Origin: an uncultured Prevotellaceae bacterium
GTDB lineage: Bacteria; Bacteroidota; Bacteroidia; Bacteroidales; Muribaculaceae
Direction of reading: 5' to 3'
DNA: 64,000 bases
NCBI GenBank assembly: GCA_947165485.1
Contig: CAMVAP010000007.1
Span: forward strand, 1-64,000
Positions 47,956 to 56,118 of the stretch are shown here, in pieces. The notes under the pieces were generated by a model. It was given only the letters and a program-made list of their open reading frames with translations. It searched no databases and was not told where the DNA came from. Position numbers and translations under genes: made by a program. Every line of letters begins with the position of its first letter. Within the stretch, counting starts at the first letter, position 1.

Positions 47956-48588
47956 ATGATGAAATCTCAATTTAACTGTTGGCGAGCCCTCCCCTTGTCT
48001 GCCGTCGTGTCGTTAGCCTTGATGCTGACTTCATGTCATTATTACAAGGAGGAAAAGGATAACACTCATCAGGAGGAAGACCTCATTGCCAATATCGAGG
48101 GTTATGGCATCGACACCATCGCTGTGGAGCCCGGCGACACGCTGTGCTCGGCACGCGTTGATGATGTGTTGCGTCATTATCCCGAGTTCTACCATGCCGC
48201 CAAGAAGGCCAAGAAGGCCTATGACGAATGGCAGAAAATGGAGGCTGAAGCCCGTGTGGGCACCAAGACACAAGTCATGAGTGTCGACGCTATCTTGAAT
48301 GATGCACTATATGGCTCTGAAGATGTCACCGAGATTGGCGAGTGGCCTGACATGGCTCCCATCGACAGTGCTTATTTCAAACTCATCGGTCAGAGCGGCC
48401 TAAAGCGCCAGTCGGCGATAGGCCATGCCCGCCGGGCGTGGATATCCTACCAGGACCGCTTGCGGCAGATGGCGCAGACGGTGCCCGAGCAATGCCGTGC
48501 CCGCTACATCGCATCGATCACTGCCCGAGTAAAACAATTTTGCACAACATTACAAGGTAAAGACAATGAAAAGAAATCATCTCGTTAA
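47956..48588 (+). CDS. Unrecognised lipoprotein upstream of the surface GH26
   Basis: This lipoprotein of about 210 residues has a signal ending in LTSC (Cys about 27), followed by HYYKEEKDNTHQEEDL. The remainder is alpha-helical and charged (KKAKKAYDEWQKMEAEAR) with no motif that I recognise. I chose the ATG at 47956 because the track's longer start lies in the upstream terminator. Its last 23 bp overlap the start of the GH26 gene in another frame, so the two are likely translated together. A helper of the surface mannanase or a periplasmic accessory protein is possible, but no function can be assigned from sequence. Confidence 0.7.
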   Translation: MMKSQFNCWRALPLSAVVSLALMLTSCHYYKEEKDNTHQEEDLIANIEGYGIDTIAVEPGDTLCSARVDDVLRHYPEFYHAAKKAKKAYDEWQKMEAEARVGTKTQVMSVDAILNDALYGSEDVTEIGEWPDMAPIDSAYFKLIGQSGLKRQSAIGHARRAWISYQDRLRQMAQTVPEQCRARYIASITARVKQFCTTLQGKDNEKKSSR

Positions 48589-50008
48589 TCTTGCGTTACT
48601 CGTCCTCATGCTATTGCCTGCGGTATTCACTTTCTCCTCGTGTAGTAGTGAAGACCCGGATGACCCCACGCCCAGCGTGACCGTGGTCTTGCGCGGGCAG
48701 ACCATTGCCGAGGGTGCCGAGGTGGATCCTGAAACCACCACTGTGCTCACGCTGACCTATAACACGACGGTCAAGGTCGTTTCCTCGACGGGTATCACGC
48801 TCAACGGCACCGCTGTTGCTGCCAAGAGCAATTCTCAGACAACGATGGCGGTAGATATCCCGTTATCGCTCGTTGCTGGCACTAACTACACTGTCAAGGT
48901 GGCCAAGGGCGCTATCGTTTCGACTACCGACGCTTCGGCATCGGTTCCAGAGTTTACCTTGAACTTCAAGACCAAGCAGGCTACCGTGATTCCTCCTGCC
49001 CAGGACCAGGAACCAGTGTTTGCTACTACCGAACCTGCCAAGAAACTGCTGGCTTACCTGTGGTCTCAGTATGGCAGCAAGACCATCTCAAGCGTCATGG
49101 CCGAGGTGAACTGGAATCATCGTTTGGCCGACTATGTGAAGGGTGTGACCGGTAAATATCCGGCCATGAACTGCTATGACTTCATCCAAATCTATGTTCC
49201 CGAGAACAACTGGATCAACTACAACGACATAACGCCTGTCAAGGAGTGGTCCGACGCTGGTGGTATCGTCCAGCTCATGTGGCACTTCAACGTGCCGCTC
49301 ACCGAGAGCACCGTGCCCGGTAGCGATGGCTCAGGCGTAACCTGCACGCCCAGTCAGACCACTTTCAAGGCTTCCAATGCCTTGACTAGCGGCACTTGGG
49401 AAAACCAGTGGTTCTATGGCCAGATGGACAAGGTGGTCAGCGTCTTGCTCAAGTTGCAGGATGCAGGCATCGCTGCCATGTGGCGTCCCTTCCACGAGGG
49501 CGCAGGCAATGCCTGTGCCAAGCAACAGGCCTCTTGGACCAAGGCCTGGTTCTGGTGGGGATATGACGGCGCCGATACCTACAAGAAGTTGTGGGTTGCC
49601 ATGTTTGACTACTTCAAGCAGAAGGGCGTGAAAAACCTCATCTGGGTATGGACCACTCAGAATTACAACGGCAACAGCTCCACCTACAACCAGGACACCG
49701 ATTGGTATCCCGGCAACGAATATGTGGATATCATTGCCCGCGACCTGTACGCCTACAACGCCGCGCAGAACAAGCAGGAGTTTGATGAAATTCAGGCTAC
49801 CTATAGCGGCAAGATGGTGATCTTGGGCGAGTGTGGCGTTGACGGTAGCAATAGCTTTGCCAACATTTCCGACATCTGGGGTGCTGGAGCCAAGTGGGGT
49901 TCGTTCATGGTGTGGTATGGCAGCAACTTCTGCAGCGATACTTGGTGGAAAAACGCCATGAGCAATGCCTATGTCATTACCCGTGACCAACTGCCCGACC
50001 TCAAGTAA
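48566..50008 (+). CDS. GH26 mannanase lipoprotein, surface-exposed
   Basis: This 480-residue enzyme has a lipobox (TFSSC at about 26) followed by acidic residues, so surface display is likely. An Ig-like domain of the bacterial Ig/SbsA type covers about 38-135. The GH26 barrel follows. The acid/base Glu is in WRPFHEGAG at about 311, and the nucleophile in VILGECGVDG at about 422. The FWWG motif between them matches mannanases. It would cut mannan or glucomannan on the surface for import through SusCD. The start codon lies within the preceding lipoprotein gene. A terminator and the second palindromic element follow. Confidence 0.9.
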   Translation: MKRNHLVNLALLVLMLLPAVFTFSSCSSEDPDDPTPSVTVVLRGQTIAEGAEVDPETTTVLTLTYNTTVKVVSSTGITLNGTAVAAKSNSQTTMAVDIPLSLVAGTNYTVKVAKGAIVSTTDASASVPEFTLNFKTKQATVIPPAQDQEPVFATTEPAKKLLAYLWSQYGSKTISSVMAEVNWNHRLADYVKGVTGKYPAMNCYDFIQIYVPENNWINYNDITPVKEWSDAGGIVQLMWHFNVPLTESTVPGSDGSGVTCTPSQTTFKASNALTSGTWENQWFYGQMDKVVSVLLKLQDAGIAAMWRPFHEGAGNACAKQQASWTKAWFWWGYDGADTYKKLWVAMFDYFKQKGVKNLIWVWTTQNYNGNSSTYNQDTDWYPGNEYVDIIARDLYAYNAAQNKQEFDEIQATYSGKMVILGECGVDGSNSFANISDIWGAGAKWGSFMVWYGSNFCSDTWWKNAMSNAYVITRDQLPDLK

Positions 50009-50030
50009 TTATTTAAAACAAAGGAAACGA

Positions 50031-50068
50031 AAAAGGCTGAACCTCGGATGGCGGGATTCAGCCTTTTT
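50031..50068 (+). terminator. Terminator after the surface GH26 gene
   Basis: The stem aaaaggctgaa / ttcagcctttt with a 15-nt loop is followed by Ts. Confidence 0.75.
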
Positions 50069-50114
50069 CCCCTGTTTTCCGCATTGGGGCACGCCGTTGT
50101 GTTGCTCTAGAGAA

Positions 50115-50393
50115 GCAGGTCGAAGGCCTGCACAAGGCCAGCGGCCTTGACTTGAGGTAACACCACGGCGCGAGGGCTGTAGGTCCTCGTGGCGTGGTGG
50201 CTCGAATGCTACTCACGATGGGCCCTGAAGGGGGCCACTAACTGCGACATTTCCTAAGCCTGTGGTGTGTGGCCCTCTACGAGGCCCGTTCTCTCTAGCT
50301 TCCCTTTCCCCATGCCACACAGACCTATCGGCCTGTGCGCCATGGGGTTGCCATAATTCAAGGCCCACGGCCTTGTCAAGGTCTTTCGACCTT
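50115..50393. repeat. Eight-hairpin palindromic element, copy B
   Basis: It has the same arrangement as copy A at 27174. The hairpins gcagg-tcgaagg-cctgc, caaggcc-agc-ggccttg, a long stem beginning caccacg, and ggccc-tgaag-ggggcc are mirrored by four more, ending aaggtc-ttt-cgacctt. The long stem differs from copy A in sequence but still pairs. It lies between the convergent GH26 and GH5 genes. Confidence 0.75.
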
Positions 50394-50506
50394 TTCTGCC
50401 AGATAAAAACAGCACGGGACACGCCATTTTGCAAAATCCGATGCGCTAATTCCGTGAAGATCAGTCGCAATCTCTTATATCAAAATACTAGTGCGGAAAA
50501 CAGGAG

Positions 50507-50543
50507 CAGGGAGGATACCATCGGGCACCCTCCCTGTTTTTTT
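50507..50543 (+). terminator. Plus-strand terminator hairpin near the GH5 3' end
   Basis: The stem cagggagg / cctccctg is followed by seven Ts on the plus strand. Its U-run serves rightward transcription towards the GH5 gene. The rest of 50009-50565 is the palindromic element and spacer. Confidence 0.7.
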
Positions 50544-50565
50544 GTAACTGCTGTTAGGCAAGAGT

Positions 50566-52044
50566 TTATTTATACACGTTGACAATCGAGTCGGCAACTT
50601 GTTCCATCGTCCACTTGAAGGTGGCCTCGCTGCGGTCGGCTCCGTCAACGAGCAGCATCCAGTGGAACGAGGCGGCACCGTACTTCTTGCACAGGCGGCT
50701 CATGTCGCCAGATTGCTTGCCAGCCTCGGCCTTTTGTGCAGGGGTGCTGTTCTGGTTGATGGTAATTTCGCCGGCGCCGTTGGTGCCATACTCGCCGATG
50801 ATGACGGGATATCCCTTGGAGATGAAGTAGGTTTCCAAATCCTTGAACATGCTCTTGAGGTACTCGCGGCATTCGCTGGTCCAGGTCATGTTGTAAACGT
50901 GCAACCAATCCCAGGGGTCATAGGAGTGAACCTCGACGGCGATGTGGCTCTGGTTGCCGCATGGGTCGGTGGGGATGGTGAGACCGTTCAACACGGCGGT
51001 ACCATGGGCGGCAGCATAGGTCGAAACAATCAGGTTCCTGTAGGTGTTGTTGCCACCAGTGGCACGCACTGTCTCGACAAACTTAGCGGCATGCTGGTTC
51101 ACGTACTCGAGATCGGACAGATTGCTTGGCTGGTTCCACTGCTGGGCAGTGTTGAGCATCTCGTTATAGCCTTCAAACAGCAGGTGATGGTCGTAGTTCT
51201 TGAAACGGGTGGCAATCTGTGTCCACAGCTTGGCATAGCGGTCGAGTTGTAGCGTCGGGCTGGCGACAACCCATGCCGCATTGTGGGCACCGGTGTCGTG
51301 GTGCACATTGAGGATGCAATACATGCCCTGGTTGATGACATAGTCCACAACCTCCTGCACGCGGTTCATCCATGCCTCGTCAACGTTGCCCTGCTCATCC
51401 ATGTGCTGGAACCAGGTCACGGGAACGCGGATGCCCTTGAAACCTTTCTCCTTGAAAGCCTGCATCAGGTGGGCATCGGTGATGGGCTGACCCCATGCGG
51501 TCTCATATTTGTAGGGCTCCTGATGGTTACCAATCCAGTCACCGTAGCTGTCGAGCGTATTGCCCAAGTTCCAGCCGGGGGCCATGTTGATAACAGCCTG
51601 AGCAGCCGACTCGTGGCCGTCGGGGGCATTGGGGTTGGGCAACTCGGTCTTCTTGGTGGTAAAGTTCAGTGTATAGGCTGGTGCTGCCACGCCGTCGGTG
51701 TTCTTGATGACTCCGGCGGGGATGGTGATGGTCACGGCCTGGCCTTCTTCGGCACAGGTGGCGGTGAACATCAGGGAGGCGCTCATGGTGCGCACGTTGC
51801 TGATGGTGGCTCCAGTAGCCTCAATCTTGCTGATGTCGCTGGCCGTCATGGTGATCGTCTTGTCGTAGGTGATGGTCACGCCGATGGCACCTGGTTCTAC
51901 TGTCGTTGAGCCTTTCTCGGGCGATGTGCTGACCACGGCAGGAGCTGTCAGCTTGGGTTTGTCGGGTTCGTCGTTGCCGCTGCAGGCCGTGAAACCGAGG
52001 GTCAATGCGGCCATCAGGATGAATGATAAAAATTTGATGTTCAT
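50566..52044 (-). CDS. GH5 endo-beta-glucanase/xyloglucanase-like lipoprotein
   Basis: This 492-residue lipoprotein (lipobox FTAC, then SGNDEPDKP) should be displayed on the surface. An Ig-like domain covers about 35-130. The GH5 barrel follows with GWNLGNTLDSYG, acid/base Glu in FEGYNEML (about 295), and nucleophile in IIGEYGTNG (about 418). The GWNLGNTLD motif suggests subfamily 4, which contains endoglucanases and xyloglucanases, but the subfamily is from memory. It is the last gene of the leftward run with GH31, GH3 and GH43, consistent with xyloglucan backbone cleavage. A mannanase or mixed-specificity enzyme is possible given the neighbouring mannan genes. Confidence 0.85.
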   Translation of the reverse strand: MNIKFLSFILMAALTLGFTACSGNDEPDKPKLTAPAVVSTSPEKGSTTVEPGAIGVTITYDKTITMTASDISKIEATGATISNVRTMSASLMFTATCAEEGQAVTITIPAGVIKNTDGVAAPAYTLNFTTKKTELPNPNAPDGHESAAQAVINMAPGWNLGNTLDSYGDWIGNHQEPYKYETAWGQPITDAHLMQAFKEKGFKGIRVPVTWFQHMDEQGNVDEAWMNRVQEVVDYVINQGMYCILNVHHDTGAHNAAWVVASPTLQLDRYAKLWTQIATRFKNYDHHLLFEGYNEMLNTAQQWNQPSNLSDLEYVNQHAAKFVETVRATGGNNTYRNLIVSTYAAAHGTAVLNGLTIPTDPCGNQSHIAVEVHSYDPWDWLHVYNMTWTSECREYLKSMFKDLETYFISKGYPVIIGEYGTNGAGEITINQNSTPAQKAEAGKQSGDMSRLCKKYGAASFHWMLLVDGADRSEATFKWTMEQVADSIVNVYK

Positions 52045-52047
52045 AAT

Positions 52048-52142
52048 GATATATAGTTGTTTTAGTTGTTAGTTGTTAGTTTTTAGTTTTTATGCGTTAG
52101 GTTTTCGGACGCGGATGCCAACTAGAAACTAGGGACTAGAAA
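52048..52142. repeat. Gttagtt-type microrepeats between GH5 and the esterase
   Basis: Tandem ttagttgttagttgttagt and aactagaaactagggactag fill much of this spacer, resembling repeats at 498-525 and 28861-28900. Confidence 0.5.
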
Positions 52143-53579
52143 CTATTTGTCGGTACGGAAAGGAACAACGGGCAGACCGCGCATGTTCTTGAGGTTCCCA
52201 ATTTGGAATGACTTGAAGCAGTAGCGCACTGCCACTGGTTCGGGCACCTCGCTCGACGATACCATGATTGACTTGTGGCTCTCGTTGAGCGTGGCCTGGG
52301 CGGTCTTGAACACGCCGTCGGCCCCTGCTATCTCAAATCCCTCGATGTCCTGCCAGGGCGAGAGCCCATCGTCGGCATGCTTGAAGAATACCTCGACTTG
52401 GTTGCCTTCGATTTGCATGTGGTCATACTCGGGTGACTCGCAAGCGATGTTCTTGTAGCCATAGGTGCGGTTCAGGGCCATATAGGCCAGGCGGTTGCCC
52501 ACCTCTCGCTTCTGTGCAGGATGTATCTGGTTGATCTCGTAGGGCTTGACCAGGTCGTTGGTCGAGACGATGCCGCAGTTCTCGATAAGTTGTGCGGCAT
52601 GGTGCTGGGCTTCACGCAGCAGCGCTGAACTCAGCCACTCGCCATAGCCGCCATAAGGTGCGATTTCCACCAGATAGAACGGCAGTTGCTGGGCTGTGCC
52701 GCCAAAGTCCTTGCGCCACGTGTCAACCATGTCTTTCAAGCGCTGGGCATAGGTCCCTTCTTTGCCTACATTGGATTCACCCTGATACCAGATAAAGCCG
52801 CGGATGGTGTAATGGCGCAAGGGGTGCAACATGCCGTTATACATGATGACGGGGGTGTAGTAGTTCCACCAGTTGCCGTCCCAGCCTTCTTTTTGCTCCT
52901 TGGCGATATCGATGTCGTCATAGGTCTTGACGATTTCCTGGGGAATCCAGCCTTCGACCTTTGAACCGCCCCAGGCACAGGCAATCACGCCCACGGGGAT
53001 GTCGAGCACGCGTTGCAGCATCTGGCCGAAGAAGAAGCCTGTTGCGCTCATCCATGGCGCGGTGTCGGGCGTGGGCACGAGCCATGTGCCGGGCACCTCC
53101 TCGACGGGCTTGGTCTGTCCGTTTTGCTTGATTTGCGCGACGCGCAGCCAGCGGTTCTCACGTGCGGTGGCGATGACCTCGTTGGAATTCTCGACAGGAC
53201 AGTTCCAAAATCCGTTCAGGGGCATCTCCATGTTGGATTGTCCCGAGGCCAACCACACCTCGCCGATGAGCACCCGCTCCAGCACCGTTTGTTGTATGCC
53301 GTTCTCGCTGAGCGCGATGCGGTGCTCTTGCTTGGCTGCAGCGGGTGTGGGCAGCATCAGTGACCAGTTGCCGTTCTTGTCGGCTTGGGTTGTCACCGGC
53401 TGGCCCAGCCAGTCGGCATCGGCGCTCACAGTGGCATTAGCATTGGCCTTGCCCCACAAGCGGGCTTGGGTGCGTTGTTGCAGCACCATGTCGTTGCCGA
53501 TGATTTCTGGCAGTTGGATGGCAGCTTGTGCTGTGCACCACAGTGCAAGAAGCAATAGTAAACTTAAGTTTCTCTTCAT
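52143..53579 (-). CDS. SGNH acetylesterase (sialate O-acetylesterase family), exported
   Basis: From the ATG at 53579 this is a 478-residue exported esterase with signal peptide MKRNLSLLLLLALWCTAQA. The track's longer version adds 99 residues read through the AraC gene in another frame and is not credible. The SGNH serine is in ASGQSNMEM (about 115), and the second conserved block is IWYQGESNVG, as in sialate O-acetylesterase-like proteins. In plant-glycan loci such enzymes deacetylate xylan, xyloglucan or mannan. Sialic acid as substrate is unlikely here. It lies 32 bp after the AraC gene and 98 bp before GH5. Confidence 0.86.
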   Translation of the reverse strand: MKRNLSLLLLLALWCTAQAAIQLPEIIGNDMVLQQRTQARLWGKANANATVSADADWLGQPVTTQADKNGNWSLMLPTPAAAKQEHRIALSENGIQQTVLERVLIGEVWLASGQSNMEMPLNGFWNCPVENSNEVIATARENRWLRVAQIKQNGQTKPVEEVPGTWLVPTPDTAPWMSATGFFFGQMLQRVLDIPVGVIACAWGGSKVEGWIPQEIVKTYDDIDIAKEQKEGWDGNWWNYYTPVIMYNGMLHPLRHYTIRGFIWYQGESNVGKEGTYAQRLKDMVDTWRKDFGGTAQQLPFYLVEIAPYGGYGEWLSSALLREAQHHAAQLIENCGIVSTNDLVKPYEINQIHPAQKREVGNRLAYMALNRTYGYKNIACESPEYDHMQIEGNQVEVFFKHADDGLSPWQDIEGFEIAGADGVFKTAQATLNESHKSIMVSSSEVPEPVAVRYCFKSFQIGNLKNMRGLPVVPFRTDK

Positions 53580-53611
53580 TGTGTTGATTATTTGATTTCT
53601 TGTTATATATA

Positions 53612-54508
53612 CTAGATGATGATTTTGGTCTTGCGGTATTTCTTGCGGAACTCCGACGGACTGCAGCCCTTGCCTTTCTTGAACTGGCGGTTGAAGTTGC
53701 TCAATGTATTGAAACCACAGCTGTAACTGATCTCGGCAATGGTGCTCGTGGTATCGACAAGCATCCGGGTCGCATAGCCCAAGCGCACGTCGATGATGTA
53801 CTCGTTGAGCGTCTTGCCTGTGCGCAGTTTGAAGAATCGCGAGAATGCACTCGGCGTCATGCCGGCCATGTCGCACAACTGCGTGAGGCGAAGCGGCTCC
53901 ATGTAGTGCGCATCGATGTAGTTTTTCACCTTGAGCACACGGCGCGAGTCGCTGGTCACCGGTACCTGGGCAAAGGCCGACGACGAGAGTTCGGTGGCTT
54001 CGCCCTTGGACAGTTCATACAGGATGTCGAGCAGTTCCAGCACGGCCACAAAGCCCTCTTTAATGCTCGACAGATTGGTGAGTTGGCGATACACCCGCAT
54101 GATGGATGACATGGGGAAGGCCAGACCCTTGCGTGCCCGCACCAGCATCTTGTAGATGGGGTCAAACGGGTTGGTCAGGAATGCACTGCTCTTGTGGTCA
54201 AAATCAAGGCGGAACTGAATCGTGATTTCGTGAATGTCGGTTGCAGGGCGTCCGTTCTGCTCCCAGGCGTGTTCCAACTCGGGACTGGTGATGAGCACGA
54301 GGTCATAGGGGCCTATCACCTCGTTGCTGTCGCCCACCACGCGCAGGCAGCCTGCCGCATTTTCCACAAAGTTCAGCTCCACAATGTTCATCATGTCATG
54401 ACAGTGGATGGGATAGTTGAACTCGCTCTTATAGCGGTCGGCGACATACATGAAGTCTCTGTCGCCCAGCGGCATGATTTCGTGCAGAACTATTGAATCA
54501 GATTTCAT
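53612..54508 (-). CDS. AraC-family transcriptional regulator
   Basis: This 298-residue cytoplasmic regulator has an N-terminal cupin-like sensor domain (YPIHCHDMMNIVELNFVENAAG) and a C-terminal pair of helix-turn-helix motifs (LRLTQLCDMAGMTPSAFSRFFK and the STIAEISYSCGFNTLSNFNRQFK segment). It is embedded between GH43 and the esterase in the leftward xyloglucan-like run, with 29 and 32 bp gaps. It probably activates this locus when a sugar binds the cupin. No hybrid two-component sensor or anti-sigma factor, the usual regulators of such loci, is present in the window. The ligand is unknown. Confidence 0.9.
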   Translation of the reverse strand: MKSDSIVLHEIMPLGDRDFMYVADRYKSEFNYPIHCHDMMNIVELNFVENAAGCLRVVGDSNEVIGPYDLVLITSPELEHAWEQNGRPATDIHEITIQFRLDFDHKSSAFLTNPFDPIYKMLVRARKGLAFPMSSIMRVYRQLTNLSSIKEGFVAVLELLDILYELSKGEATELSSSAFAQVPVTSDSRRVLKVKNYIDAHYMEPLRLTQLCDMAGMTPSAFSRFFKLRTGKTLNEYIIDVRLGYATRMLVDTTSTIAEISYSCGFNTLSNFNRQFKKGKGCSPSEFRKKYRKTKIII

Positions 54509-54537
54509 TTTCTAGTCCTTTCTATTCAATAATCTGG

Positions 54538-56100
54538 TTAATACTCTTGATAGCCATAGTCAGTGAAGTCGGCATAGAATCCTCTGGAACCTTGTGCGTA
54601 CAAGGCCAGGACTACGCCCGTGAATCCTCCGGCCATCTCGGTACTCAACAGGGTGCAACTTTGAGTGCCCAGCTCGTACCAAGTCGAGCCGCCATCGGTC
54701 GAGCATTCATATCGGTAGGTGAGGCCGTCGCTGGTAATCCGCAGCCGTGCGCTCGCTGCATCGGCCTTATACGTCTTGATCTCACACATGGTCTTGAGGC
54801 GGCATTCCAGCTTCACAATCAGTTCATTGTTCTGGCGGCTGCATGACAGCGAATGCCATCCGTCGTGAATCTGATAAACGATCAGTCCGGCCTCGTCGCC
54901 TGGGATGCTATTGCTCGGCTCAACATCCACCTGCACTACGATGCGTTCGCTTGTCTGGCGCATGCCGATGAAGGTGGGATGGTCGGTCTTGGCAACGGGT
55001 TGCCCGGCGTGCAGGCGCAGGCGGCCATCAGTGCGTTCATAGTTGGCCTCGATGGGGCTCTGCATGTGCATCCACATGGGGCGCTCGGGCCAGGCCATGA
55101 GGTCATCGTGGGTGACGGTGCGCAGCTTGCGCACGGGCGCGCCGCCCAAGTTGGCCTGCATCAGCGTGTCGATGGGTTCACCGCCGTTCACAACGGGCCA
55201 GCCGCCCTCGGGCCATTGTACGGAAGCCAGATAGGTCTCACGCCCCAGGTGGTGATAACTGCCGCCATAGTTGCGGTAGGCCAGAAAGGCTACCCACCAC
55301 GAGCCGTCGGGGGCCTGCACAAAGTCACCGTGTCCCGTGCCCTGCACCTGCATGGCTTGGCCCTTCTGGCTGCAATTGGTCATGATGGGATTAGCGGGAT
55401 TGGAGATGTAGGGACCCTCGATGTTCTTGCTGCGGGCTATCGTGAGCGAGTGGGCCAGTTCTGTGCCGCCCTCCGAGATGAGCAGATAGTAGTAGCCGTC
55501 TTTTTTGTAGATGTGCGGCGCCTCGGGATAACGGCCTCCGTCACCGCACCACAGGGCAACGCTCTCGGTGAGCTGTTCGCCCGTTTTGTCATCGATCTCG
55601 CACAGCCAGATTTTGTCGCCGGGGTTGCTCACCATGTAGCAATGCCCGTTTTCCCAGTACAGCGACGGGTCAATGCCCTGTTGCTTGAGCCAGATGGGCT
55701 CGCTCCATGGGCCGCGAGGGTCGGTGGCCGTGACCATGAAGTTGCCGCCGTTGCCCACGTTGGTCGTGATCATGTAGAAGGTGCCCTCGTGATAGCGGAT
55801 GGTGGTGGCATAGATGCCCAGCCACGACGAGGCTTGGTGGAGCGGTAGCTGTGATTCGCGGGTAAGCACGTTGCCGATTTGCTCCCAGTTCACGAGGTCG
55901 GTGCTGTGATAGATGGGCACGCCGGGGAAGTACTGGAATGTGGAATTGACGACATAGTAGTCGTTACCCACACGGCAAATCGACGGGTCGGGGTTGAAAC
56001 CTGGTATGACGGGATTCAGAAAGGCGCCTGACGGTTGTGCCGTGAGCTGCAAGGCTATGATGACACTTGCCGCAAGACAGAGCAATCGTTGCAATTTCAT
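54538..56100 (-). CDS. GH43 beta-xylosidase/alpha-arabinofuranosidase, exported
   Basis: This 520-residue enzyme has a signal peptide (MKLQRLLCLAASVIIALQLTAQ). The GH43 five-bladed propeller starts at FLNPVIPGFNPDPSICRVG, with the catalytic-base Asp in NPDPS. The segment RYPEAPHIYKKDGYYYL probably holds the general acid Glu. A C-terminal beta-sandwich of about 190 residues (MWMHMQSPIEANYERTDG onward) is a GH43 accessory domain. Activity on arabinose or xylose side chains fits the adjacent GH3 and GH31 genes in a xyloglucan or arabinoxylan context. The specificity is inferred. It is 18 bp after GH3. Confidence 0.9.
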   Translation of the reverse strand: MKLQRLLCLAASVIIALQLTAQPSGAFLNPVIPGFNPDPSICRVGNDYYVVNSTFQYFPGVPIYHSTDLVNWEQIGNVLTRESQLPLHQASSWLGIYATTIRYHEGTFYMITTNVGNGGNFMVTATDPRGPWSEPIWLKQQGIDPSLYWENGHCYMVSNPGDKIWLCEIDDKTGEQLTESVALWCGDGGRYPEAPHIYKKDGYYYLLISEGGTELAHSLTIARSKNIEGPYISNPANPIMTNCSQKGQAMQVQGTGHGDFVQAPDGSWWVAFLAYRNYGGSYHHLGRETYLASVQWPEGGWPVVNGGEPIDTLMQANLGGAPVRKLRTVTHDDLMAWPERPMWMHMQSPIEANYERTDGRLRLHAGQPVAKTDHPTFIGMRQTSERIVVQVDVEPSNSIPGDEAGLIVYQIHDGWHSLSCSRQNNELIVKLECRLKTMCEIKTYKADAASARLRITSDGLTYRYECSTDGGSTWYELGTQSCTLLSTEMAGGFTGVVLALYAQGSRGFYADFTDYGYQEY

Positions 56101-56118
56101 TTGGCGTTTGATGTGGAA

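Noticed and set aside
53580-53876. 99-residue N-terminal extension of the acetylesterase in the ORF track
   Set aside because: It lies across the AraC gene in a different frame on the same strand, and the real signal peptide starts at 53579.
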